The notes under the pieces: generated by a model | The model's database searches: none | What the model saw: only the letters and a program-made list of their open reading frames with translations | What the model was told of the DNA's origin: nothing | Position numbers and translations under genes: made by a program | Source of the DNA: CAZDUS01 sp964609375 | GTDB lineage: Bacteria; Verrucomicrobiota; Kiritimatiellia; CAIKKV01; CAITUY01 | Direction: 5' to 3' | DNA length: 53,548 nucleotides | Assembly (NCBI GenBank): GCA_964609375.1 | Contig: CAZSSA010000006.1 | Coordinates: 1 to 53,548 of the forward strand | In this document: positions 41,624 to 49,754 of the stretch, one piece after another | How positions within the stretch are numbered: position 1 is the stretch's first letter | How the letters are laid out: the number at the start of each line of letters is the position of its first letter

Positions 41624-43294
41624 CTATTGCCGTGCGGCACTCCTGATCTGAATCAGCTTCTTCATCACACCGTAAAGATTGCCGGTCCACTCCTTGGTCC
41701 CGAAGGCATCGTGCAATGTCCGGTATTGTTTGTACAGTTCCTTGTAGACCGCCACCGCCTTGGGGTCCGGTTTATACACCACCGGCTTCAGGCCTGTCAT
41801 GGCCTTCTGCGCCGCCACCACATCCTTGTATATTCCGGCGACCACCGCCGCCGCCACCGCCGAACCCAGCGCACACGTCTGGGCCGACCGCGAGATCTTC
41901 ATGGGACGCCCGATAATATCCGCGTAGATCTGCATTACCAAGGAGCTTTTTTCGGCAATCCCGCCACAGTTCACAACCGACTTGACCTTGACACCATATT
42001 CTTCAAACCGATTGATGATGGTAAGTGCACCGAAAGCCGTTGCCTCGACAAGCGCCCGGTAGATCTCCGCCGGCGTTGTGTAGAGTGACTGGCCAACCAG
42101 CAGGCCGGTCAGGCGTTGATCGACCAGAATCGTCCGATTACCGTTATTCCAATCCAGCGCCAGCAGGCCCGATTCCCCGGGCTTGATTTTGGCTGCTGCC
42201 AAGTCCATGGCAATGTGTCCGCCCGCCTTACCATGCGGCTCGATATAATTCACAAACCAGTTGAAGATATCACCCACGGCCGATTGGCCAGCCTCCAAAC
42301 CGTAATAGCCAGGGAGAATACTGCCCTTGACGATCCCGCAAATCCCGGGAATGTCGGCAAGCGTGCGGGAGCCCGGTGCAACCATCATATCGCAGGTGCT
42401 TGTACCAATGGTCTTGACCAACGTTCCTTCACCTACACCGGCACCAACCCCTCCGAGATGCGCGTCAAAGGCCCCGACTGCCACCGGGATTCCCGCACAG
42501 AGTCCGGTCTTCCCGGCCCACTCCGGCGTGAGATACCCAGCGGCCTCCGAAATATCATACGCCTTGGAAGCCAGCCGGTTCCGCAATGCACCCAGTTTGG
42601 GATGAAGCGTCGACAGGAACTTGACATCGGGATATCCGCCCCACTCCGCATTGAACATCGCCTTGTGACCGGCGGCGCAGATGCCGACCTTCGTCATGCC
42701 GGGCTTCTGGGTTCCCGTCAACATCGCGGGAATCCAGTCGGCCATTTCCACCCAGGTGTACGCTGCATTGAAAACCTCGGGACTGGTCCGCAGGCAATGC
42801 AGGATCTTGCTGAAGTACCACTCGCTGCTGTAGGTTCCGCCGCATTTCGCCAGATACTGGGGCCTGATCTTCTTTGCCAACGCCGTAATTTCAGCCGCCT
42901 CCGCCGTACCGGTATGATCTTTCCAGAGCCATGCCATCGCCGCCGGGTGCCTGGCAAATTTTCCAGTCATCGCCAGGGCATTGCCGTCCTGATCCACCGG
43001 CAGGGGCGTGCTCCCGGTCGTGTCGACCCCGATACCAACCACCTGCGAGGGCTTGAAACCCCTGATCTTTTTCGAGGCGGCGGCCAATGCATCCTTGATC
43101 GTCGCCTCTGCGCCTTCCAGATAGTCCGCCGGGTGCTGCCTCGCCAGATTCGGATCGGAGGACAAAATCACCCCTTCCTTCCCGTGACTGTAAACCTTGA
43201 CCGCCGCCCCCGCTTCAGCGCCATTGGACACATCCACCACCAACGCACGAACCGAGTTCGTCCCGTAATCCAAACCTATTGTATACTTAGCCAT
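41624..43294 (-). CDS. araB: Ribulokinase
   Basis: A 556-residue FGGY-family kinase phosphorylating L-ribulose. GLDYGTNSVRALVVD is the first phosphate motif; GVDTTGSTPLPVD, MAWLWKDHT and GTSTCDMM are typical of ribulokinases; NCGGIAEKSSLVMQIYAD is the C-terminal FGGY region. Length is near E. coli AraB (566). The ATG at 43294 has AAGGAG six bases upstream; the frame extends further but runs into the end of araA. Gap to araA: 34 bases. Confidence 0.95.
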   Translation of the reverse strand: MAKYTIGLDYGTNSVRALVVDVSNGAEAGAAVKVYSHGKEGVILSSDPNLARQHPADYLEGAEATIKDALAAASKKIRGFKPSQVVGIGVDTTGSTPLPVDQDGNALAMTGKFARHPAAMAWLWKDHTGTAEAAEITALAKKIRPQYLAKCGGTYSSEWYFSKILHCLRTSPEVFNAAYTWVEMADWIPAMLTGTQKPGMTKVGICAAGHKAMFNAEWGGYPDVKFLSTLHPKLGALRNRLASKAYDISEAAGYLTPEWAGKTGLCAGIPVAVGAFDAHLGGVGAGVGEGTLVKTIGTSTCDMMVAPGSRTLADIPGICGIVKGSILPGYYGLEAGQSAVGDIFNWFVNYIEPHGKAGGHIAMDLAAAKIKPGESGLLALDWNNGNRTILVDQRLTGLLVGQSLYTTPAEIYRALVEATAFGALTIINRFEEYGVKVKSVVNCGGIAEKSSLVMQIYADIIGRPMKISRSAQTCALGSAVAAAVVAGIYKDVVAAQKAMTGLKPVVYKPDPKAVAVYKELYKQYRTLHDAFGTKEWTGNLYGVMKKLIQIRSAARQ

Positions 43295-43328
43295 CGGCAT
43301 CTCCTTCTTCTGAATTCTGAATTCTTCT

Positions 43329-44843
43329 TTACCGCCCCACTCCCTGCAGAAGGTGGTAGGCAATATCATTCCAGCGCAGTTCGTTCTTCAGGGCAGGGAG
43401 TGTAGTCCCTTTCCCGATGCGAATCAACTCGATGCCGGCGATGGCGGCAAAGTCCTCCAGGGGCTCCGCCGTCAAGGCGCTGCTGAAGGCGGAGTGATGC
43501 GCCCCGCCGGCAAAAATCCAGGCGGCAGCGGCCGTCTTGAACTCCGGCAACGCTTCCCACATCGCGCAGGCTACCGGCAGCTTCGGCAACGGCCGCGGGG
43601 GTTTGACCACGTTCAGTTCATTGACAATCAACCGGAAGCGGTTACCCATGTCCACCATGGTGGCATTGAGAGCGGGTCCGGCCTTCGCCGTGAAAACCAA
43701 CCGCACCGGGTCTGCCTTGCCCCCGATGCCCAACGGATGGATCTGCAGCGACGGCTTGGCGGCGGCAATGGAGGGACAGACCTCCAGCATGTGCGAGCCG
43801 AGGACCAACGGCCTTTTCGGATCCAGATGGTAGGTGTAATCCTCCATCCAACTCGTTCCTCCACGCAGTCCGGCCGCCATGGCTTTCATTCCGCGCAGGA
43901 GGGCACAGGTTTTCCAGTCCCCCTCGGCGCCAAACCCGTATCCTTCCGCCATCAGGCTCTGGACCGCCAGGCCGGGCAGTTGCTTCAGCCCATGCAGATC
44001 TTCAAACGTGGTCGTAAACCCCTTGAATCCACCCTCTTCCAGGAAGGAACGCAGCCCGACCTCGATGCGGCCGGCATCTTCAAGACTCACCCGCCTGGCC
44101 CCACCCTTGCGCAATGCCGGGGCCACCGCATAGGCGCTATCATAGACCGCACACTGCTCCGCCACCGCCTTGGCGCTGACCGCATTGATCCGTGCCACCA
44201 GATCGCTAACGGAATGGGTATTGACCGAATAGCCAAGGCGGATCTCAGCGGCAACCTTGTCGCCCTCCGTGACCGCTACCTGACGCATGTTATCACCGAA
44301 ACGGACAAACTTGGCGCCCTGGAGGTCCATCCAGCCCCGGACGGCACGCTCCCAGGCAGCGATGCGCTCCAGCACTTCAGGATCTGTCCAGTGACCCACC
44401 ACCACCTTGCGCTCCAACCGGAGGCGGGAGTGGATAAACCCGTGCTCACGGTCACCGTGCGCCGCCTGGTTCAGGTTCATGAAATCCATATCAATGGACG
44501 ACCACGGCAGGTCGCGATTGAACTGGGTGTGAAGGTGCAGCATCGGCTTGCGAAACGAGCTCAACCCGCCAATCCACATCTTCGAGGGGGAGAAGGTATG
44601 CATCCAGAAGATCACCCCGCCACAGGAAGGATCATGGCCGGCATCCGCCAGCGTATGTCGAATCTCCTCGGGGGTTTTGACCACCGGCTTGAACACCACC
44701 TTGAGCGGCAGCCGTCCGGATCGATTCAACCCCTGCACGATCTTGCCGGAATTCTCGGCCACCTGCGCCAAGGTCTTCGGACCGTAGAGATGCTGACTTC
44801 CCGTAATAAACCAAACCTCGAGATTTTCGATTGAATCTTTCAT
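43329..44843 (-). CDS. araA: L-arabinose isomerase
   Basis: A 504-residue enzyme converting L-arabinose to L-ribulose, same length class as E. coli AraA (500). VWFITGSQHLYG opens the protein; the Mn ligands lie in MAEGYGFGAEGDWK, SWMEDYTYHL, GSHMLEVCPS and the late AGGAHHSAFS. First gene of araA-araB-araD-fucI on the minus strand. AGGGAGC lies five bases before the ATG. A divergent AraC-type regulator gene starts 120 bases upstream. The inverted repeat GATGAT and ATCATC within ~20 bases just upstream of the start could be an operator (weak). Confidence 0.97.
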   Translation of the reverse strand: MKDSIENLEVWFITGSQHLYGPKTLAQVAENSGKIVQGLNRSGRLPLKVVFKPVVKTPEEIRHTLADAGHDPSCGGVIFWMHTFSPSKMWIGGLSSFRKPMLHLHTQFNRDLPWSSIDMDFMNLNQAAHGDREHGFIHSRLRLERKVVVGHWTDPEVLERIAAWERAVRGWMDLQGAKFVRFGDNMRQVAVTEGDKVAAEIRLGYSVNTHSVSDLVARINAVSAKAVAEQCAVYDSAYAVAPALRKGGARRVSLEDAGRIEVGLRSFLEEGGFKGFTTTFEDLHGLKQLPGLAVQSLMAEGYGFGAEGDWKTCALLRGMKAMAAGLRGGTSWMEDYTYHLDPKRPLVLGSHMLEVCPSIAAAKPSLQIHPLGIGGKADPVRLVFTAKAGPALNATMVDMGNRFRLIVNELNVVKPPRPLPKLPVACAMWEALPEFKTAAAAWIFAGGAHHSAFSSALTAEPLEDFAAIAGIELIRIGKGTTLPALKNELRWNDIAYHLLQGVGR

Positions 44844-44915
44844 GAGTGCTCCCTATGTTGATGATTCATCTTATGATCATCTTGTTTTATGTCACAAGAA
44901 ACCAATAAAGGCGTC

Positions 44916-44943
44916 TTGCAGCCCAAAATATCCGATATATACT
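44916..44943 (+). promoter_or_regulatory. Promoter of the AraC-type regulator
   Basis: TTGCAG (44916-44921) and TATACT (44938-44943) are 16 bases apart, between divergent araA and the regulator. Transcription would start near 44950. Confidence 0.5.
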
Positions 44944-44963
44944 GATCGAATTGAATAGAGGAA

Positions 44964-45845
44964 ATGATCATTCAGATGGACAATCTGATCATCAATAAGC
45001 GGTATGACTATCTGGCCCCGAAGGCATCGAAATGGGGACTGCACCTCTGCGGCGTGGGAATCCGCCTGACGCCACCCCATGTTCCCTATCAGGTGTATGA
45101 GGACGGGGCCCCCTACCAATGGAAAAAAGGCCGCACCCTGCTGGACTACAGTTTCGTGCATGTCACGCAAGGCGCCGGCCTGTTTCGTGTCCGTGGCGCC
45201 CGCGCCCTTCCCGTCACGGCAGGGGATGTCCTTGTGATATACCCTGGCGAGTGGCATGATTATGCACCCGACCCTGAAACCGGCTGGAAGGAATATTGGA
45301 TAATGTTCAATGGCCGGCAGGCCGGGCACCTTGTCAGGCAAATCAATCTGCCCCGCCGCACGCCGCTGATTCATTACGGGGCGGATCAGTCCCTGCACCC
45401 CCTGTTTTCCCAAATGCTCGATGTGGCGGCAACAACTCCGCCCTTCGCCGACCTTATTCATACCGGACTGGTGCTGCAGATGGCTGCCCATATCCAGAGT
45501 CGCCTGCAACTTCAGCGCGAACAGGGCGACCGGGAGGAGTCGTTCATCCAGCAGGCAAAACAGAGAATGGCCAGTATTGGCAACCAACCCCTCGACATGC
45601 AGGTGCTGGCACATGAGTTGGGGGTCAGTTATCCGCATTTCCGCCGGGTCTTCAGACAATCCACCGGCCTCCCTCCCCGGCAATACCTGCTGAACCTGAA
45701 AATCAACATGGCCAAGCAACTGATGGAGGATCAGGGTCTGAAGCTCAGCGCGGTGGCCCGCAAAGCCGGATTCGAGGATCCTTATTACTTCTCGCGCCTC
45801 TTCAAGCAAAAAACAGGCATCAGCCCTTCACTGTGGAGAAGATAG
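44964..45845 (+). CDS. AraC-family transcription regulator of the arabinose operon
   Basis: A 293-residue regulator with an N-terminal cupin-like sugar-binding domain (VHVTQGAGLFRVRG, DVLVIYPGEWHDYAP) and two C-terminal helix-turn-helix motifs (MQVLAHELGVSYPHFRRVF and LSAVARKAGFEDPYYFSRLF). It is divergent from araA-araB-araD-fucI and probably controls them with L-arabinose as signal (inference). Two starts are close: ATG 44964, directly after GAGGAA, and ATG 44976, twelve bases after it; neither spacing is ideal. A frame on the other strand here is antisense only. Confidence 0.9.
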   Translation: MIIQMDNLIINKRYDYLAPKASKWGLHLCGVGIRLTPPHVPYQVYEDGAPYQWKKGRTLLDYSFVHVTQGAGLFRVRGARALPVTAGDVLVIYPGEWHDYAPDPETGWKEYWIMFNGRQAGHLVRQINLPRRTPLIHYGADQSLHPLFSQMLDVAATTPPFADLIHTGLVLQMAAHIQSRLQLQREQGDREESFIQQAKQRMASIGNQPLDMQVLAHELGVSYPHFRRVFRQSTGLPPRQYLLNLKINMAKQLMEDQGLKLSAVARKAGFEDPYYFSRLFKQKTGISPSLWRR

Positions 45846-45904
45846 CGCATGGACTAACGATGACAACCCCGGATTTTCACGTCCTTGGTTCCCTCAGTGC
45901 CGGG

Positions 45905-46936
45905 CTATACCGCTACCGGCGGCTTTCGCTCGCCAAAACGTTTTGCCAGCCCAAGGGTTTCCTGCAGAGGCAAAACTCCTTCGGAGGCCCCGGCACGCGA
46001 CAAGCTGGCCGCCGCACAACAACTCCCTAGCCCGGCCGATTCCAGCACACCCCATCCTTCATGGAGCCCATACAACATCCCTGCACAAAAAGCGTCGCCC
46101 GCACCCACGGCACCGGCAATATACCCCTCAGGCAACACCAGCGAGCCCCGTGAATAGCACCTGCCGGCCCGGTCACGCATATAGACCCCTTCGGGCATAT
46201 GGACGGCCACCAGCCGCATGTCGCCAAACTGATACAGCCGCTCGACGGCATCCATCAAGGCGGGCCCGTCAAGACGTCTCTGCTCATCCCGCACCTTGAG
46301 CCCCACTGCCCGAGCCGTCTCAATCTCATTCAGGATCAGGTAATCCACATACTTCAAGGCAGGCGGGACAAGCCTGGCAAACCGGTCGCTTTCCTCGCTT
46401 ACCACATCCAGACTGGTCAGGATCCCGGCCGCCTGCACCTGTTTAAGCAAACCGGCCGCCACGGTCCCATACTCGGAATCAGCCTGATCCATCGCATCCA
46501 GCAACAAGAGATAGCCCAGGTGGAAAATGCGACACCTTAACCGGCTGATATCAACATGACCGGGAGAGAACAATGCATTCGCCCCGCGGTGATGAAAGAA
46601 CACCCGATCCCCTGTTGTTTCGTCATTCATGACGTCCGTAAACGACGTCGGAGCCTGGTCCGTCACCTGCAGTCCCCGGATATCAACGCCCAGCTCCGTG
46701 AACACATTCCGCAGGTAATTGCCATCGGCATCCTTGCCTATCACGCCTATCCCCGCCAACGGAAAGGACGCCTTGAGCCTTGCCAGATCATGAAGGACAT
46801 TGGCGGGAGCACCACCGGGGCTGAAGGTCTGATCCTTGATGTTGGCCAGCATCCCCCGTCCCGGCAGGCAATCCACACGTTTCACGCGGTCGATAATCCA
46901 GTTCCCTGCCGCCGTTATGCCGACTCGTCCTGTCAT
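45905..46936 (-). CDS. PfkB-family carbohydrate kinase
   Basis: A 343-residue ribokinase-like sugar kinase. GGAPANVLHDLARL is the first PfkB signature, and AGAVGAGDAFCAGML the second, with the catalytic Asp and anion hole. FHHRGANALF near residue 120 resembles fructokinase-type substrate loops. The substrate cannot be settled: beside D-lyxose isomerase, D-xylulose or D-fructose are the likeliest. It starts 14 bases after the isomerase stop with GAGG upstream, and ends convergent with the AraC gene. The Asp-containing GAGD motif is intact, so it should be active. Confidence 0.88.
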   Translation of the reverse strand: MTGRVGITAAGNWIIDRVKRVDCLPGRGMLANIKDQTFSPGGAPANVLHDLARLKASFPLAGIGVIGKDADGNYLRNVFTELGVDIRGLQVTDQAPTSFTDVMNDETTGDRVFFHHRGANALFSPGHVDISRLRCRIFHLGYLLLLDAMDQADSEYGTVAAGLLKQVQAAGILTSLDVVSEESDRFARLVPPALKYVDYLILNEIETARAVGLKVRDEQRRLDGPALMDAVERLYQFGDMRLVAVHMPEGVYMRDRAGRCYSRGSLVLPEGYIAGAVGAGDAFCAGMLYGLHEGWGVLESAGLGSCCAAASLSRAGASEGVLPLQETLGLAKRFGERKPPVAV

Positions 46937-46950
46937 AGTGCCTCGCCAAT

Positions 46951-47499
46951 TCAATCACTGACCAGTTTTACACACGCCGGTTCATTCTCGTTAATCTTGC
47001 TGAACCGCCCCACCCGTTTATCCTCGAAATAATTGTCATGGGCGTCATCATTCGCAGTGGACACTTCCCCCACAATGGCATACTCAGATACCGCCCAGAA
47101 GGCATGTAGAACTCCCTTGGTGAGAGTAACCCGCTCCCCGGACATGAGGAGCAACGGTTTCCCCGGCGAAATATCACGCCATTCCCCGTTCACTTGAAGG
47201 CGAACCGGGCCTGCCGCAGGCAACTCAATGGCCAATCTGCCCCACCGACAGATGATGTCCTCTTTCTTGGCCGCATGATAATGGCGCGGCGTCACTTGCA
47301 TATGCCGCACATACATCAGCTTCTCACAATACTCCGGCTGTTCCGCCAGATTCACCAGGGTCAATCCAATCTTGTCGAAATCGCCCATCCCGAAATCGGT
47401 CACATCCCACCGGGCATTGGGCGGCAAGGTCCAGCCATGCCGCTCAAACGCCTTCCGCGCCTCCATCACCACTGCATTAATTTCCGATCGTTGCATCAT
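46951..47499 (-). CDS. D-lyxose ketol-isomerase family protein
   Basis: A 182-residue single-cupin enzyme like B. subtilis YdaE. The metal ligands are probably in TPRHYHAAKKEDIICRWG (two His and a Glu) and the His of GVLHAFWA; GEVSTANDDAHDNYF is the other conserved segment. The family interconverts D-lyxose and D-xylulose, and D-mannose and D-fructose. It lies between the GH52 beta-xylosidase and a PfkB kinase in one minus-strand operon. No xylA or xylB is in the window, so this isomerase-kinase pair may carry part of pentose flow here (inference). Confidence 0.83.
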   Translation of the reverse strand: MMQRSEINAVVMEARKAFERHGWTLPPNARWDVTDFGMGDFDKIGLTLVNLAEQPEYCEKLMYVRHMQVTPRHYHAAKKEDIICRWGRLAIELPAAGPVRLQVNGEWRDISPGKPLLLMSGERVTLTKGVLHAFWAVSEYAIVGEVSTANDDAHDNYFEDKRVGRFSKINENEPACVKLVSD

Positions 47500-47588
47500 T
47501 CCACCATGTTTTCAGTTTTAAACACCTTCGAACGCAATCATCATGTGATCCTTCACTTCAGGCACGACGAGATGGCAATAGTCGCCTT

Positions 47589-49733
47589 TCATTGTAAAGG
47601 ATAAAGCATCTCCGGAGGGGGCCAGATATACCGATCTCGGCGGCTTCCCTGTCCGCACTGCATCCAAAGGATATTGGTGACAATGCGCGGATAATACTTA
47701 CTTCCCATCGCCTTGCCAGACTTAAACTGATCAGAACAGGCATCAAACTCAGATCCATTCCTCTCCCATTCGGCATGGGCATGGTCAGCTACCGCACCGG
47801 CCTTGCCCTGTTTCACCCCAAGTATGGTACGGGCGATGTGCTGGCAGAGATTGATCTTGCTCATCCATGAATTGTCGGCCGTGGAGGACAGTTTCCACCC
47901 GCCATCCGGGTACAGGCACACCCCCTTTACAAGGATATTCTCAGTATGCCGCTTGAGCGTCTTGAGAAGATCGCCATACGGCCCTTCGAAGGACAACGCC
48001 TCCTTCAAGCCCATTTCGCGGGGAAAAATCAATCCCTCGATGACAGGGATAATGGCACTCTTGTTCCCCGCCTCCAGCACCGCCGGAATGAAGCCCAGCT
48101 TTTTGTTGTAGCCCTTTACCAATGATTTCGCGCACAACGTGGCTGCCTTAACGCATTCCGCCGCCTTATCGTCAGCGCCGAGCTTCTTGAACATGAATTC
48201 AAGGGCCAGATAGGACGCCCAGCATTTGGAAGCCAGATAGATGTTGTTGCGCGCCTGCCCGAGCGAATGGTCAAGGGAATCATAGGTCGTGATCTCCCCC
48301 CCGCCCTGCGTCAAGGAGCTCTCGCACTTCATGATCCCGGTCCGCTTGCGGGGATTGGGATGATCGCGGTGCTGCAGACTCCTCAGGCAGTCCTCAAGGA
48401 TCCCGCGGTTCTTCACGAGAAAATCGTCATCGCGGGTCTGCGCATAATACACGCCGGCACAACACACCCAGTTGGCCAGTTGTTCGCAGGTCATAAACGA
48501 AAAACATTCGCGATCCAATCCGGCCACCTCATAACTACTGCGCCCGGAGGGACTGAACTGGTTCATTATCCCCATGTCATGAGTGAAGGAGATGCCGCCT
48601 TCGTGGAGTTTTCCCGGCTTGCCGGGCTCGAATACCTGGTCATAGTAGCTGTACTCGCGCACAAACTGATCCAGCACATTGCGCACCGTCCAGGGATTGA
48701 ACCGCATCTCGAAGAACAGCATGTCCACAGTGAGATCAAAGGTATTCATCATCAGGTACTCACCCTCGTTGACCACCCAGCGGGGACGTCCGCCATCATC
48801 CAGCCACTCGGTCGAGCCCCAATAGCTATGCGTGGCGTGAGCAATGAGGAACTTCTGCTCCTCATTGAGTTTGGCCGACACCAGCTCGGCATCACGCGCA
48901 TCGGCCTCAGTCAGATACCCCGGGGCCATCTCCAGGGAGTAACGAAGCACCTCCTCCAGACCGCTGAAATAACGGGTGTACCAGTACTTGGCAGCCTTGC
49001 CAGTTGTGGCTTGCCCCTTCTTGAAATACCCGACACTGATCAGAATCTCCCGTCTCTCACCAGCCTTGGCTTCGGCAATAAAGCCCGCCGTCGCCCCCAG
49101 CAGGAAATGCGGGGTGCGGTGGCGCCTGCGCATGGCCAGCGGAACATCAAAATTAACAAACGTTTCAACCTCATCCTCTGTCGCCATCCCCATGCTATCC
49201 CGCTGGGTCAGACACTTGAAGTGCTCGTCCTGCCCCATCGGAACAGACCATCGTCCGTCCATGCGGATGGCAAAGAAAAAGCGACGGACCTTCTTCGATT
49301 TACGATTGTCATAACTCACCCGGATCAGGCTGGCGGGACAGGAGGCATACTTCTGCTCCGCGGACGAACTTGTGGCAGGGTCAGGGATCGAAAAAAAAGG
49401 CGTCACGATCTCACAACTCAAGCCCTCGGCCCGGAAGACGTCGGTTGCCCAGCGGTAGTCGCGCGTGATCTTTCCGGCAGGGATCACCCGCTCGGTCGTG
49501 GCGGTCCCATTAGCCTGTCCTCCCTGGACATACCGGGCCCGCTCATCCTCGTTCATGGCAAAGAGAGGAAGGAAGTTCAGCACTCCCTTATCGTCCTCAT
49601 ACCCCACATAGACGCCGCCATCGGCCGGCTTCCCCTTTTCCATGGCCATGCCCCCCGGGGCTCCGTGCATGCCACAGGTCAACGAACAATGTGCCCCCAT
49701 GGGCGAATGATGCGCGTGGAATGATGTCTTCAT
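47589..49733 (-). CDS. Glycoside hydrolase family 52 beta-xylosidase
   Basis: A 714-residue retaining beta-xylosidase. It begins with the family hallmark AHHSPMGAHCSLTCG. The likely nucleophile is Glu325 in VVNEGEY and the acid/base Asp485 in TTYDSLDH; both are ten residues before the positions (335 and 495) I recall for the Geobacillus enzyme, consistent spacing. There is no signal peptide, so it would cleave imported xylobiose or short xylo-oligosaccharides in the cytoplasm. Neighbours are the double MBL-fold gene upstream (21-base gap) and D-lyxose isomerase downstream. The ribosome binding site AAGGA is a little far (11 bases). GH52 is a small, patchily distributed family, so transfer is plausible. 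Confidence 0.93.
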   Translation of the reverse strand: MKTSFHAHHSPMGAHCSLTCGMHGAPGGMAMEKGKPADGGVYVGYEDDKGVLNFLPLFAMNEDERARYVQGGQANGTATTERVIPAGKITRDYRWATDVFRAEGLSCEIVTPFFSIPDPATSSSAEQKYASCPASLIRVSYDNRKSKKVRRFFFAIRMDGRWSVPMGQDEHFKCLTQRDSMGMATEDEVETFVNFDVPLAMRRRHRTPHFLLGATAGFIAEAKAGERREILISVGYFKKGQATTGKAAKYWYTRYFSGLEEVLRYSLEMAPGYLTEADARDAELVSAKLNEEQKFLIAHATHSYWGSTEWLDDGGRPRWVVNEGEYLMMNTFDLTVDMLFFEMRFNPWTVRNVLDQFVREYSYYDQVFEPGKPGKLHEGGISFTHDMGIMNQFSPSGRSSYEVAGLDRECFSFMTCEQLANWVCCAGVYYAQTRDDDFLVKNRGILEDCLRSLQHRDHPNPRKRTGIMKCESSLTQGGGEITTYDSLDHSLGQARNNIYLASKCWASYLALEFMFKKLGADDKAAECVKAATLCAKSLVKGYNKKLGFIPAVLEAGNKSAIIPVIEGLIFPREMGLKEALSFEGPYGDLLKTLKRHTENILVKGVCLYPDGGWKLSSTADNSWMSKINLCQHIARTILGVKQGKAGAVADHAHAEWERNGSEFDACSDQFKSGKAMGSKYYPRIVTNILWMQCGQGSRRDRYIWPPPEMLYPLQ

Positions 49734-49754
49734 GATGTGCTGAATCCTTTTTTA

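Noticed and set aside
43353..44834. Plus-strand frame of 493 codons opposite araA
   Set aside because: araA on the minus strand is a clear full-length enzyme; the opposite frame has no family motif and results from codon bias.
44892..45809. Minus-strand frame of 305 codons opposite the AraC-type regulator
   Set aside because: The plus strand has two clear helix-turn-helix motifs and the cupin domain; the antisense frame has none.
48267..49724. Plus-strand frame of 485 codons opposite the GH52 gene
   Set aside because: The minus strand encodes a complete GH52 enzyme with catalytic residues; the opposite frame has no recognisable domain.
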